DNA of 64,000 bases from Novosphingobium sp. FKTRR1 (GCF_020404405.1 NZ_JAIZDA010000019.1:16596-80595); one strand, 5' to 3'. Counted from the stretch's first letter, positions 16,985 to 26,146 are shown. Program-made: numbers and translations. The notes: generated by a model not told the origin, from the sequence alone.

Positions 16985-17776
16985 TCAATCCGTTGGGTCG
17001 TGTGTGGCGTGGGACAAGGACGGCAACCGGCATGTCATTCCGCCGTCGACCGTAATGGATTGACCTGTTACATAACCGCCGCCATCAGACGCCAGATATA
17101 GAGCAGCTGCGGCTATGTCCTCGGGATTGCTGTAACGGCCCAGTACGGAAGCGACGTCGAGATAGGCTCGACCTTCGGAGGACTGCACTGGGGAGAACCA
17201 GTCACGTGTGATGCCGGTGACGGTGTTCGCTGGATTAATGCAGTTCGCGGTGATGCCATATTGCCCGAGTTCGATTGCAAAACCTTTCATCAAGCCCGAA
17301 ACGGCATGCTTTGATGCGACATAGGCACCTTGGAGCCGAAGCCCGTACTCGGCGCAAACAGACGCAGTCGTTATGATGCGGCCGCATTTGCTCGATTGTA
17401 GCAACGGAATGCACGCGCGGGTGAGACGAAAAACGGCATCGACGTTAACAGCGAATACTCGATGCCAATTTGCGTCGGTGGTCTCCTGAAGCAACGCCAA
17501 CTCGCCTGGGATGCCGGCATTGTTCACGAGAATATCAAGGCCGCACAGAAATTCGTCCAATTTGGCAGTGAGAGCCTCTGCTGCATCTGCTGCGGTGATG
17601 TCCTGAACAATGGGAATTATCGCGGCATCGCGTGCGAAGGCTTCATTCAGCTTGTCGCCCGACACATCGATGGCCAGCACTTGTGCTCCCTCGCGCGCAA
17701 ACGCTTCGGTGATAGCTTTGCCAATTCCGTCAGCGGCACCCGTGACGAGCGCGCGGCGTCCTTCAAGCTGACCCAT
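16985..17776 (-). CDS. Short-chain dehydrogenase/reductase (SDR 1)
   Basis: The ATG at 17776 has AAAGG seven bases upstream and gives 263 residues. The cofactor motif TGAADGIGKA lies at the N-terminus, followed by DILVNNAG. The catalytic set is Ser in TTASVCAEYG and Tyr/Lys in AYVASKHA. The C-terminal signature VTGQSITVDGG is complete. It is a classical NAD(P)-dependent alcohol/ketone oxidoreductase of the catabolic run; the exact substrate is open. It is the last gene of the long minus-strand run and 31 bases from SDR 2. Confidence 0.9.
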   Translation of the reverse strand: MGQLEGRRALVTGAADGIGKAITEAFAREGAQVLAIDVSGDKLNEAFARDAAIIPIVQDITAADAAEALTAKLDEFLCGLDILVNNAGIPGELALLQETTDANWHRVFAVNVDAVFRLTRACIPLLQSSKCGRIITTASVCAEYGLRLQGAYVASKHAVSGLMKGFAIELGQYGITANCINPANTVTGITRDWFSPVQSSEGRAYLDVASVLGRYSNPEDIAAAALYLASDGGGYVTGQSITVDGGMTCRLPSLSHATHDPTD

Positions 17777-17807
17777 ACCCAATCCTTTGCGGTCTAACGC
17801 CTGACCG

Positions 17808-18617
17808 TTAGTTGAAAAACATCCCGCCATCGACGTTCAGCGTCTGACCCGTCACGAAGGCGCTCTGCTCAGTGCAGAGATAAAGAATTGCATGCGCACA
17901 GTCTTCCGGACGGCAGAGGCGCCCGAGAGGTGTTACGCTAAGCATGGTCGCTTCGATCGTTGGTCCGTTGCCAGTCTCGACCTCTTCATAAGCACTTTTG
18001 ACCGTGTCCCACATGGGTGTTTCGACAGCGCCAGGCGCAATCGCATTCACGCGTATTTCGTGTGTAGCCAGCTCCTGGGCCATCCCCTGCGTCAAACTGA
18101 TGACGCCCGCCTTGCTCACCGCATAGACCATAGAGCCGATCGAAGGTTTGCGTGCGGCTGCCGAAGCGATATTGACGATTGCTCCGCCTCGACCCGCCTT
18201 GACCATGTAGCGTGCGGTGATCTGACTGACAAAGAAAAGACCTTTCAGGTTAATTGACAGGACACGGTCATATTCTTCCTCGGTAACATCCATCATCCGC
18301 TGCATCGAATAAACGCCAGCGCAGTTTACCAATATGTCGAAAGCGCCGTGCTCCTGCCAGACCGCGTCGAGTGCCGCTCGAACGCTCGAAAGCTTTGTGA
18401 CATCGCAGGGCAGGCAAGACATCCTGTCAGGGATTTCTGCGCAGGTTTCCAGGCAACCGCTACTCGCTCTGTCGACGGCGAAGACCATCGCCCCGGCCTC
18501 GGCCAAATCCCTTGCCGTCTGACGGCCGATCCCACTGCCAGCTCCCGTCACGAACGCAATCTTGCCGCCCAAGTCAATGCGGGGTCCGGTTGTCCGGGTT
18601 TGCGTTCTCTGCACCAT
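17808..18617 (-). CDS. Short-chain dehydrogenase/reductase (SDR 2)
   Basis: A 269-residue classical SDR with TGAGSGIGRQ for the cofactor, Ser in NIASAAARKP, Tyr/Lys in VYAVSKAG and the C-terminal FVTGQTLNVDGG. The structural motif usually written NNAG is VNCAG here, a variation also seen in SDR 3. A short N-terminal extension (about 1-15) precedes the Rossmann fold. The start overlaps the SDR 3 stop (TAATG), so the two are co-translated and may oxidise successive alcohols of the same substrate. The substrate is unknown. Confidence 0.9.
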   Translation of the reverse strand: MVQRTQTRTTGPRIDLGGKIAFVTGAGSGIGRQTARDLAEAGAMVFAVDRASSGCLETCAEIPDRMSCLPCDVTKLSSVRAALDAVWQEHGAFDILVNCAGVYSMQRMMDVTEEEYDRVLSINLKGLFFVSQITARYMVKAGRGGAIVNIASAAARKPSIGSMVYAVSKAGVISLTQGMAQELATHEIRVNAIAPGAVETPMWDTVKSAYEEVETGNGPTIEATMLSVTPLGRLCRPEDCAHAILYLCTEQSAFVTGQTLNVDGGMFFN

Positions 18618-19384
18618 TATCGCGGTCCCATACGGATTGCGCCGTCGAGGCGGATCACCTCCCCGTTTAGCATAGGGTTGACGATGATCGATCGGACGAG
18701 ATCGGCATATTCTTCAGGCTGCCCCAGCCGGCTCGGATGCGGAACCTGCTGCCCAAGGCTGTCCTGGGCGGCCTGTGAAAAGCCCAGCATCATCGGGGTC
18801 AGGAAGATGCCCGGAGCGATCGTCATTACCCGTATCTTCTCCCGCGCAAGGTCACGCGCGACTGGTAGTGTTAGCCCAACAATCCCGCTCTTTGACGCTG
18901 CATAGGCTGCCTGACCGATTTGCCCATCGAAGGCGGCGATCGAGGCGGTGTTGACGATGATCCCGCGCTCCTCGCCGAGAGGCTCTGCCGTGATCAGCCG
19001 TGCGGCAAACTGGCTGAGGACGTTGAACGTGCCCACGAGGTTGATCTCGATCGCGCGGCGGAAATCAGGAAGTTTATGCGGGCTCCCGTCGCGGCCAACG
19101 GTCTTGATCGACGGGGCGACGCCTGCGCAATTGACAAGTATCCGGGCGATCCCGAAGGCAGATTCGGCTTGGACGAGGGCCTTCGCGACAGCCTCTTCGT
19201 CCGTGACGTCAGTGGTGACACATCGACCGCCGATCGTACGGGCGTGGGCGTCGCCCGCCTCATGATCCCGGTCAAGGATTATTACCTTGGCACCTTCAGC
19301 CGAAAGCATCGAGGCGGCCGCGGCACCAAGGCCCGAGGCTCCGCCAGTCACAATTGCTGTCAAGCCCTCAATTTGCACACTCAT
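18617..19384 (-). CDS. 3-hydroxyacyl-CoA dehydrogenase type 2 (HSD17B10-like SDR)
   Basis: This 255-residue SDR matches the HSD10/3-hydroxy-2-methylbutyryl-CoA dehydrogenase subfamily. Its long signature stretches are AIVTGGASGLG, IIVNTASIAAFDGQIGQAAY with ASKSG, RVMTIAPGIFLTPM and the C-terminal NPMLNGEVIRLDGAIRM. The subfamily oxidises 3-hydroxyacyl-CoA esters, including methyl-branched ones, and can also act on steroid alcohols. That makes it the likely beta-oxidation dehydrogenase of this cluster, working after the enoyl-CoA hydratases. It lies 15 bases after the first crotonase gene. Confidence 0.9.
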   Translation of the reverse strand: MSVQIEGLTAIVTGGASGLGAAAASMLSAEGAKVIILDRDHEAGDAHARTIGGRCVTTDVTDEEAVAKALVQAESAFGIARILVNCAGVAPSIKTVGRDGSPHKLPDFRRAIEINLVGTFNVLSQFAARLITAEPLGEERGIIVNTASIAAFDGQIGQAAYAASKSGIVGLTLPVARDLAREKIRVMTIAPGIFLTPMMLGFSQAAQDSLGQQVPHPSRLGQPEEYADLVRSIIVNPMLNGEVIRLDGAIRMGPR

Positions 19385-19399
19385 TCTCCCCTAGCGACA

Positions 19400-20242
19400 T
19401 CAATTACCGATCGGCCCATCCGCCGGTTCGTCAGGCATCGCAGCGACGCGAAATTTTGGTTGTCGCCTTTCGAGGAACGCCGATACGCCTTCGAGGCCTT
19501 CCATCCCTGTCGCTTGAGCGCGAACGCTGCGCGATTCCAGCTCCATCTGAGCGTGCGGTGACGCGCAATCCGAAGAAAGCAAAAGACGCCGTGTTGCAGC
19601 AAACGCGCCCAGAGGACCGCGAGCAAGTTGTTCGGCCATCTCGCGCGCCTCGCAGCGAAGATCCGCATCCAGAACCGACCGCGTCACAAGACCGAGCGTT
19701 GCTGCCTCGACGCTCGTGAGACGCCGGTTAGTGTAGGCGAGTTCCTGGGTTCTGCGCAGTCCAATCAGGCGCGGTAACAGCCATGTCGCCGCACCGTCGG
19801 GCGAGAACCCTATTCCCGCATAGGCCATGGAGAAGTGGGCAGTATCGGACGCCAGGACGATGTCGCCGGCCGCGGCCAGTCCAAGCCCTCCGCCCGCCAC
19901 GGGACCGTTGACCGCTACCACCAGCGGCTTGTCCATATACAGCAGCATCTCGATCGCCGAATGCAGCGGAGCGGTGATCCGATCCAGCAGCGCGCCGACG
20001 TCTTCGCCGGCGACGCCAATGCTCCTGACATCCCCCCCGACGCAGAAGAAGCGCCCCTCGGCAGTCAGCAAGACGGATCGGATCGCGCTATCGTTTGCCG
20101 CGTCATCCACCCTCCGGAGAAGCGCTTCGGCCATGCCGACACTTAGCGCATTTCCCTTTTCAGGATCGGAGAGGGTTATCACCGCGATCCCGTTTCCCCT
20201 CTCGATGCGCACCAGGGGATTGCTACCGTCGCCGCTATCCAT
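19400..20242 (-). CDS. Enoyl-CoA hydratase/isomerase family protein (crotonase 1)
   Basis: A 280-residue crotonase. The oxyanion-hole regions are FFCVGGDVRSI (about 65) and NGPVAGGGLGLAAAGD (about 115). The acid position typical of hydratases at the end of GIGFSPDGAATWLLPR is an Asp in SPDG, as in PaaG-type isomerases. It may therefore be an enoyl-CoA isomerase or ring-isomerising enzyme and not a plain hydratase. The start directly follows the GMC oxidoreductase stop with no gap. Subgroup assignment is tentative. Confidence 0.85.
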   Translation of the reverse strand: MDSGDGSNPLVRIERGNGIAVITLSDPEKGNALSVGMAEALLRRVDDAANDSAIRSVLLTAEGRFFCVGGDVRSIGVAGEDVGALLDRITAPLHSAIEMLLYMDKPLVVAVNGPVAGGGLGLAAAGDIVLASDTAHFSMAYAGIGFSPDGAATWLLPRLIGLRRTQELAYTNRRLTSVEAATLGLVTRSVLDADLRCEAREMAEQLARGPLGAFAATRRLLLSSDCASPHAQMELESRSVRAQATGMEGLEGVSAFLERRQPKFRVAAMPDEPADGPIGN

Positions 20243-21880
20243 CTAACCGACCGCCCGTTGTGCTGCGATCGTTCTCTCCGCAATGATGTCGGCCGCTTTC
20301 TCGCCGATCATGATGGCAGTGGCATTGGTATTGGTGCTCGGCAGCGTCGGCATGATGGATGCATCCGCGACGCGTAAACCTTCAACGCCTCGGACTCGCA
20401 ACTGCGGATCGACGACCGATTGAGCATCGCTCCCCATGCGGCAGGTGCCAACGGCATGATATCCCAGCGCCACCTTGGCCCGGATGAACGCCGCCCACTC
20501 CTCATTACTGGCGGGGATTGGATTCGGATTGCGATCGGCGGTTACAAGCCGCTGCATGGAAGGCATCTGATAGAGCTGGTTGATCAGCTTGCAGCCTTCG
20601 ATCATCGTCGCGAGATCGCGCTCGTCGTCAAACAGCCGATGGACGATACGAGGACGGCGATCAGCGCCTAGCAGAACGCGACCGCGGCTCTTGGGATGAC
20701 AGACCGATGCGTAGAGCGTGATTATCTGTTCCTTCGGAAGACCCTTTGAATCCCAGGAGGTGGCATTGGGGTCCATGTCGTAGCCGAGCGGCATGAAATG
20801 GATCTGCACGTTGGGTTCATCGAGATCTTCACGGGTTCTCACCAGCCCCATCGCGGGCACGGCCGGTGCGGCGAGCGGCCCGCTGCGGTTCCAGGCATAA
20901 CGAATCATGTAGCCAATAATGTCTATGGGCCGCATCCGGCTGTTCATCGTTGGCTGGTTCACATATTTATTCTGTCCAACGCCCGGATGTTCCTGAAGAT
21001 TGGCGCCGACCTGAACCGCGTCATGGCGAACAGCGATACCATGCTCTTGCAGGATGTCGGCCGGTCCGATGCCGGAGCGCATTAACACAGCGGGCGTCGC
21101 CATGCTGCCGGCCGAGAGAATGACCTCCGCCTGGGCCGTGGCCGTGCGCTCTACGCCATGGTGCCGAAAAGTGACGCCCGTCGCGCGCGCGCCATCGAAA
21201 TTCACATGCTCCACTTCGGCATCGACGATGATTTCAAGATTGGGCCGAGAGGTCGCCGGGCGCAGATAGGCCTTTTCCGTGCTGCATCGCCAGCCGTCAC
21301 GTTGCGAGCCATGAGTCAGAAACACGCCTTCCATTTGACCGTCCTGATATTCGGCAAGCGTCGGGATTCCGAGTTCGTTGCACGCCTTCAGGAAGCTGTG
21401 CGTCAGCGGATGGAATCCGGGGCGCATGGGCGCGACGGCCATCGGCCCATGGGATCCATGGGCCTGGCTCGGCTCGCCCGACCAGCTCTCCGACTTGAGG
21501 AAATAGGGGAAGACGTCCTTGAACCCCCAGCCTGTAGCGCCCGCCTCCGCCCAGCGATCATAATCCCGCCGCGTGCCACGAACATAGACCATGCCGTTGA
21601 TGGAACTACCCCCACCCAGTGCCTTGCCGCCGGACCAGGCGAATGCCCGGTTGTCGATCGTGGGGTCGGGATCCTGCGGGTAGACCCAGTCATATTTGGT
21701 GTTGCCGATCAACTGGACCACGCCGGCCGGCACCTCCACCATCAACGACCGGCCGCTCCCTCCTGCTTCGAGAAGAAGTACTTTGGACCGCCCGTCTTCG
21801 CTGAGCCGGTTGGCGAGGACCGCACCAGCGCTTCCACCGCCTACGATGATGTAATCAGCGACTATGAAGTCGTCTTTCAT
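20243..21880 (-). CDS. GMC-family FAD-dependent oxidoreductase (alcohol dehydrogenase type)
   Basis: The 545-residue protein is a complete GMC flavoenzyme. The FAD Rossmann motif is IIVGGGSAGAVLANRLSED at the N-terminus; GGSSINGMVYVRG and GAGSM-like VILSAGSMATPAVLMRSGIG are the GMC signatures. The catalytic His lies in YHAVGTCRMG, and the second conserved residue (Asn) is in NTNATAIMIGEKAAD. It probably oxidises a primary or cyclic alcohol to the carbonyl, like choline dehydrogenase or AlkJ. GGAGAG lies before the ATG. It stands between the acyl-CoA ligase and crotonase 1 in one run. Confidence 0.92.
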   Translation of the reverse strand: MKDDFIVADYIIVGGGSAGAVLANRLSEDGRSKVLLLEAGGSGRSLMVEVPAGVVQLIGNTKYDWVYPQDPDPTIDNRAFAWSGGKALGGGSSINGMVYVRGTRRDYDRWAEAGATGWGFKDVFPYFLKSESWSGEPSQAHGSHGPMAVAPMRPGFHPLTHSFLKACNELGIPTLAEYQDGQMEGVFLTHGSQRDGWRCSTEKAYLRPATSRPNLEIIVDAEVEHVNFDGARATGVTFRHHGVERTATAQAEVILSAGSMATPAVLMRSGIGPADILQEHGIAVRHDAVQVGANLQEHPGVGQNKYVNQPTMNSRMRPIDIIGYMIRYAWNRSGPLAAPAVPAMGLVRTREDLDEPNVQIHFMPLGYDMDPNATSWDSKGLPKEQIITLYASVCHPKSRGRVLLGADRRPRIVHRLFDDERDLATMIEGCKLINQLYQMPSMQRLVTADRNPNPIPASNEEWAAFIRAKVALGYHAVGTCRMGSDAQSVVDPQLRVRGVEGLRVADASIMPTLPSTNTNATAIMIGEKAADIIAERTIAAQRAVG

Positions 21881-21931
21881 ATGCTTTCTCTCCGGCGCGC
21901 CCAGGTCATTCCAATTATCGGCAGACAGCCT

Positions 21932-23434
21932 TCAGCCTACCGCGGACCGCTGGTTTGTTTTCGTTTCCTGCACAGCAGCGATGCGCTCCTCGCGAAGTTG
22001 CTGTCGCCGAACCTTGCCCGCGTCGTCGCGCAGCATCTTGGTCACGAACTCAAAGCTTCGAGGCAGCTTGTAGGCCACCAGCCTTTCGCGCAGGAAGGCG
22101 AGGAGCTCGTCGGCGGTCAGGGACCCCTGCGCCTCTACAATCGGCTGAACGATGGCGTGGGTGGTGGCGCCGAAGTCATCATCCGGTAGCCCGATGACCA
22201 CGGCTCCTTCCACTTCAGGATGCGCCATCAGGGCGCCCTCGACCTCGGCCGGGAAGATGTTGGCGCCTCCCGACACGATCATGTCGGTGCGACGATCGGC
22301 GATGTAGAGATAGCCGTCTGCGTCCATCCAGCCGAAGTCGCCAAGGGTCTCGAAGCCATCTTCCGTCGTCCGCGCGTCAGCACCGATGTAACTGTATGTC
22401 GAACCCCGGCCCCCGGCCGGAAGTGCGAAGATCTCTCCCACTTCACCGCGCGGCAATTCTCTACCGGCTTCATCGACGACCTTGATCTTGTCGAGATGGG
22501 GACGTCCGACCGAGCCGCGATGCGCTAGCCATTCAACCCCGTTCAGGATGGTGGTGACGATTCCTTCCGTCCCGCCGTAGAGTTCCCAGATCTTTTCCGG
22601 CCCAAGCCAGTCGATCCATTCCTGCTTAAGTTCTGGCGGCATGGGCGCGGCCCAATGCCAGACCGTCTCCAGTGACGAGACGTCATATTTGCCGCGTACT
22701 TCCTTCGGAAGCCGCGAAATCCGCATCATCATCGTTGGGACGAAACTCGTCCATTTGATGCCGAACGTGTCGATGAGGCGTAGCGCCTCTTCCGGATCGA
22801 ATTTCGTCATCCCGACGACGGCATGGCCTTCCGACAACGCCTGGATATTCGTCGTCACGGGCATGTTATGGTAGACCGGGCCGGTGGCGAGGATAGGACC
22901 ATCATCCGGAAACCGAAGGGGCGGCCTGCGGTCGGTATCGAAGGTATTGGGCCCGGGGGCCACGATGATCTTTGGGCGTCCTGTAGAGCCACCGGAAGAC
23001 ATAGCCTTCCATCGAGGGGCGATAACAGCTTCCAATGGGGTGGTTTCGGCGTGATTCCGACCGAAATTGGCCGGTTTGGCGCCGAAAGCATCCTGCAACA
23101 CAGCATCGGATGCGATCACCATCTTCGGGGCGGCCACGGCCACGATCGCCTGAAGCTCCGCCAGCGGCAGTCGATAGGAAACGACGTGCGGCGTGGCCCC
23201 GATCGTCCATAGCGCGAACATCAGTTCGTAAAATGCCGATCCGTTCGGCAACGCCAGTGTAACGAGGTCGCCCTGTTTAACGCCGGCAGCGCGTAGCGCA
23301 TGGGCTCGCCGCGTTGCGCGATCAGCCAAGTCCCCCCAGCTTATCACATCATCGCCGTGCCGGATCGCCCACGCATCATGCCCGTGAAGAGCCGCACCGC
23401 GTGCCGGTATCTCAGCCAGTGGAAAGACGGCCAT
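21932..23434 (-). CDS. Acyl-CoA synthetase (ANL superfamily, bile-acid-CoA-ligase-like)
   Basis: I use the ATG at 23434 with GGAGG nine bases upstream; this gives 500 residues. The AMP-binding P-loop is SSGGSTGRPK, a form seen in BaiB-like bile-acid CoA ligases; most ANL enzymes have a different one. The motifs ELYGGTEG, GDFGWMDADGYLYIADRRTDMI and the C-terminal Lys region (GKVRRQQLREE) are complete. It activates a carboxylic acid to its CoA thioester, which the crotonases, thiolase and HSD10-like enzyme then process. The BaiB-like P-loop hints at a cyclic, steroid- or terpenoid-derived acid, but this is only a hint. Confidence 0.9.
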   Translation of the reverse strand: MAVFPLAEIPARGAALHGHDAWAIRHGDDVISWGDLADRATRRAHALRAAGVKQGDLVTLALPNGSAFYELMFALWTIGATPHVVSYRLPLAELQAIVAVAAPKMVIASDAVLQDAFGAKPANFGRNHAETTPLEAVIAPRWKAMSSGGSTGRPKIIVAPGPNTFDTDRRPPLRFPDDGPILATGPVYHNMPVTTNIQALSEGHAVVGMTKFDPEEALRLIDTFGIKWTSFVPTMMMRISRLPKEVRGKYDVSSLETVWHWAAPMPPELKQEWIDWLGPEKIWELYGGTEGIVTTILNGVEWLAHRGSVGRPHLDKIKVVDEAGRELPRGEVGEIFALPAGGRGSTYSYIGADARTTEDGFETLGDFGWMDADGYLYIADRRTDMIVSGGANIFPAEVEGALMAHPEVEGAVVIGLPDDDFGATTHAIVQPIVEAQGSLTADELLAFLRERLVAYKLPRSFEFVTKMLRDDAGKVRRQQLREERIAAVQETKTNQRSAVG

Positions 23435-23464
23435 CGACAAAATCCTCCAAAATCCGTGGCCCGC

Positions 23465-24349
23465 TCATTCCGATGCGGGCTTGCCCTTCCAGGCCGCTTT
23501 GCCCTTCAAGCTTGCCGGCAGTCCCGTCGGATCGATCGGCAAGCCAAAAACCTGCTCATTGTGCGAATGGCTCAGTTGATGCAGCGCGAAACTCGTGCCC
23601 ATCGCATTCACGCGTCCTTGCGCATCTTGCGCGGCGTTGACCGCTTCCTTGAGCAGCTTCAGCGTGAAGGATGGCTTTCTGGCAATCTTTTGCGCCATCG
23701 CCTCGGTAAAGCTCTGCAGTTCCTCGTTGGGAACCACATGGTTTACCATTCCCAGACGATGGGCCTCATGCGCACCGATGAAATCGCTGGTAAACAGCAT
23801 CTCCTTGGCTTTGCGGACTCCAAGTTCCCAGGGGTGATTGAAAAACTCAGCCCCTGCGACACCGATTTCGCCAGTATTGTCGGCGAACTCCGCATCTTCG
23901 GCCGCAATGATAATATCGCAGGGCCAGATCAGCATCAGTCCACCGGAAATAGCTTTTCCCTGCACCTGGGCGATCGTGACCTTGGGAATGTTGCGCCAGC
24001 GCTCTGAGAGCCCCAGGAACATTTCCTTCTCGATCCCCATGCGCCCTTCTGCTCCCGCGCAGCTGAAGCCGCACCAAGTTCCGACCGGATCCCAAGGGGC
24101 CATTTCCGCGACGAAATCCGGGACGCGAAGATCATGTCCTGAGGAGAAGTGCTTTCCTTGTGCGGAAAGTATGATCACCTTGACCGCGTCGTCTCGGGCT
24201 GCCTCATTGAAAGCCGTATTGAGCTCATAAAGCATGGCCGCATTCTGGGCGTTGCGGCTATCCGGCCGATTGAGCGCGATCCGTACGACCTCGGGCGACA
24301 CTTTGTCGACGAGTATCGTTTCAAACACTTTTGCTCGGCTATCGCTCAT
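23465..24349 (-). CDS. Enoyl-CoA hydratase family protein (crotonase 2)
   Basis: The ATG at 24349 has GAGGG eight bases upstream and gives 294 residues. The crotonase fold is recognisable from VRIALNRPDSRNAQN, GKHFSSGHDLR and QGKAISGGLMLIWPCD; the oxyanion regions are in the last two. The usual catalytic Glu pair is not obvious: around the second site the sequence reads NTGEIGVAGAEFFNHPWELG. There is a long insert with aromatic residues (DPVGTWCGF) before the second half. It might be a hydratase or a C-C hydrolase. It is separated from the 6-oxocamphor-hydrolase-like gene by a strong hairpin. Confidence 0.85.
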   Translation of the reverse strand: MSDSRAKVFETILVDKVSPEVVRIALNRPDSRNAQNAAMLYELNTAFNEAARDDAVKVIILSAQGKHFSSGHDLRVPDFVAEMAPWDPVGTWCGFSCAGAEGRMGIEKEMFLGLSERWRNIPKVTIAQVQGKAISGGLMLIWPCDIIIAAEDAEFADNTGEIGVAGAEFFNHPWELGVRKAKEMLFTSDFIGAHEAHRLGMVNHVVPNEELQSFTEAMAQKIARKPSFTLKLLKEAVNAAQDAQGRVNAMGTSFALHQLSHSHNEQVFGLPIDPTGLPASLKGKAAWKGKPASE

Positions 24350-24397
24350 CGAAGCAGCCCTCTTCCGCATCATTTTCTTTTTGGAGGTTCAGTGCCC

Positions 24398-24428
24398 GAG
24401 GCGCTTGCCCCCCTTTCTCAAGCGCCTC
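24398..24428. terminator. Ten-base-pair hairpin between two crotonase genes
   Basis: GAGGCGCTTG and CAAGCGCCTC pair perfectly around an 11-base loop. It lies after the stop of the upstream gene (24438) and before the ATG at 24349. No T-run follows on the minus strand, so it may be a partial terminator or an mRNA-stabilising structure. Confidence 0.5.
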
Positions 24429-24437
24429 TGACATCAG

Positions 24438-25304
24438 TCAGGCGGCGTCGCGCTTGCGTCCGGCGCCCGCGTCCGCCTGGTCTTTGGGATAGAGGCGCTG
24501 GAGCTTGGAGTAGGTTTCCTGACCCTCATTGCTCTTGTCCCAGACCATCCATCCGCGATCCATGTGCGACAGGGCCTGCAATGCCATGCCGTAGCCGACG
24601 CCAACCTGATCGTTGAACAGTTGCTTCCAGCGGTCCACGAAACACTGCCGCGTGTAGCGGAGAGTGAGATCATCATAGGTCGCCATCTGGTGGGCAAGCT
24701 CCAGGGCGCGGGGCATAAGATCTTCCGGGTTCAGAACCTCGTTGACCACGCCAAGACGCAGCGCTTCATGGGCATCGATATGTTGGCCTGTCAGTAGGAA
24801 ATATTTACCACGATTGGTCCCGAGGAGTTCCTGCCACAGGATATGGACACCATCGCCCGGAACCTCGCCAGCGGTGAAATGACCCTCGTCGGCATAGACG
24901 GCGGTCGTCGATGCGAGATTGATGTCACCCAATACCATCAGTTCGCCGTGGATCAGCGCCGGGCCGTTGCAGGCGCAAATCACGGGCGCTTCGATTTCGA
25001 ACAGCCGGCGGAACATCATCTTCTCGCCCCAAGCGGGCACGTCGAAATTGCTGGGAGTCTTGATGGGCACGCCCCACTCGCCATGGCGGTCGATAAAGAC
25101 GTCGCCCGTGCCGGTGAATACGACGACGCGGTTGCCGCGATCCCCACCGATGTCGGTGAAAGCCGGAGCCCATTCGGAGTGATGTTCCGCGCCGTAGAGC
25201 ACCGGTCCATCATTGCTATGCCACCGTACGACAAGAACACCATCGTCAGACCGATCGAACTTGAGAGTCTTGTACTTGTCGAAATATTCGGGACGCTTGC
25301 TCAT
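24438..25304 (-). CDS. 6-oxocamphor-hydrolase-like crotonase (beta-diketone hydrolase)
   Basis: The ATG at 25304 follows GGAGA by seven bases; 288 residues. The sequence runs parallel to 6-oxocamphor hydrolase (OCH) of Rhodococcus, which hydrolyses a C-C bond in a cyclic beta-diketone without CoA. Shared stretches are VPGDGVHILW, LGTNRGKYFLLTGQ and ALRLGVVNEVL. From memory of OCH, the catalytic His122, His145 and Asp154 correspond here to H119 (ALIHGELM), H142 (DEGHFTAG) and D151 (VPGDG), all conserved with a constant offset of three. OCH Glu244 seems to be Ala here, though that alignment is less sure. It would open a ring after two oxidations by P450 and SDR enzymes. Confidence 0.82.
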   Translation of the reverse strand: MSKRPEYFDKYKTLKFDRSDDGVLVVRWHSNDGPVLYGAEHHSEWAPAFTDIGGDRGNRVVVFTGTGDVFIDRHGEWGVPIKTPSNFDVPAWGEKMMFRRLFEIEAPVICACNGPALIHGELMVLGDINLASTTAVYADEGHFTAGEVPGDGVHILWQELLGTNRGKYFLLTGQHIDAHEALRLGVVNEVLNPEDLMPRALELAHQMATYDDLTLRYTRQCFVDRWKQLFNDQVGVGYGMALQALSHMDRGWMVWDKSNEGQETYSKLQRLYPKDQADAGAGRKRDAA

Positions 25305-25344
25305 CACATCTTCTCCATAAAATTGAAATTTCTGATCGAATTTT

Positions 25345-26112
25345 TCAGGCGATAACCATTCCGCCATCGACTGAAAGTGTCGCTCCAGTCAGGTAAGAGG
25401 CTGCTTCGGAACATGCCCATATGACGGCCGATGCGATTTCGTCAGGACGGCCTGGCCTGTTCATCGGCACAGACGACTGGACATATTGATCGATACTGAA
25501 GAAGCCCTCGGCGGCTTTCTTTGCGAGCATCGGTGTTTCTATGACACCGGGACATATGATGTTCACCCGGATGTTTTGCCTGGCATATTCGAGTGCCGTA
25601 ACCTTGGTCAGGCCGATCAAGGCATGCTTACTTGCCACATATGCAGGCAGTTGCGGCGCTGCGCGAAGCGATGACACGGAACCCGTGTTCATGATCGCGC
25701 CACCGCCGGTTTTGAGCATGGCTTCGATTTCATGCTTCATGCAAAGCCACACGCCGGTCACGTTCACAGCGAATATCTGATCCCAAAGCTCTCGCGAGCA
25801 GTCCGCGGTAGCCCCGGTGTCCGGCGATATTCCGGCGTTGTTGTAAGCCGCGTCCAAGCGACCGAACCGGCCGACAGTTTCGGCCACCGAAGCAGCAACC
25901 GAATCCTCGCTGGTAACGTCGGTTGGCAAGAAGATCGCCTCGCCGCCAGCTCTGACAATGGCCTCCAGGGTTTCGCTCCCGGCACCCTCATCACGGTCGA
26001 GGATAGCCACCTTCGCTCCCAGCGCCGCAAATTCCTGTGCGGTAGACCGACCAATCCCGCTGCCGGCTCCGGTAATGAGGGCAACCCGGCCGATCCAATT
26101 TATAACATTCAC
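25345..26112 (-). CDS. Short-chain dehydrogenase/reductase (SDR 4)
   Basis: A GTG at 26112 with AGGAG five bases upstream is the best start (255 residues); an ATG at 26127 lacks such a site. It has TGAGSGIGRS, LDAAYNNAGI, Ser in NTGSVSSLRA, Tyr/Lys in AYVASKHAL and YLTGATLSVDGG at the end. It is close in overall pattern to SDR 5 (both contain INVTGVWLCM or VNVTGVWLCM and a matching C-terminus), so the two are probably diverged duplicates. It sits between the TauD dioxygenase and the OCH-like hydrolase, a good place for oxidising a newly made alcohol to the ketone. Confidence 0.9.
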   Translation of the reverse strand: MNVINWIGRVALITGAGSGIGRSTAQEFAALGAKVAILDRDEGAGSETLEAIVRAGGEAIFLPTDVTSEDSVAASVAETVGRFGRLDAAYNNAGISPDTGATADCSRELWDQIFAVNVTGVWLCMKHEIEAMLKTGGGAIMNTGSVSSLRAAPQLPAYVASKHALIGLTKVTALEYARQNIRVNIICPGVIETPMLAKKAAEGFFSIDQYVQSSVPMNRPGRPDEIASAVIWACSEAASYLTGATLSVDGGMVIA

Positions 26113-26146
26113 GTGTGTGCTCCTCATCACCGACGCCAGAGACGCC

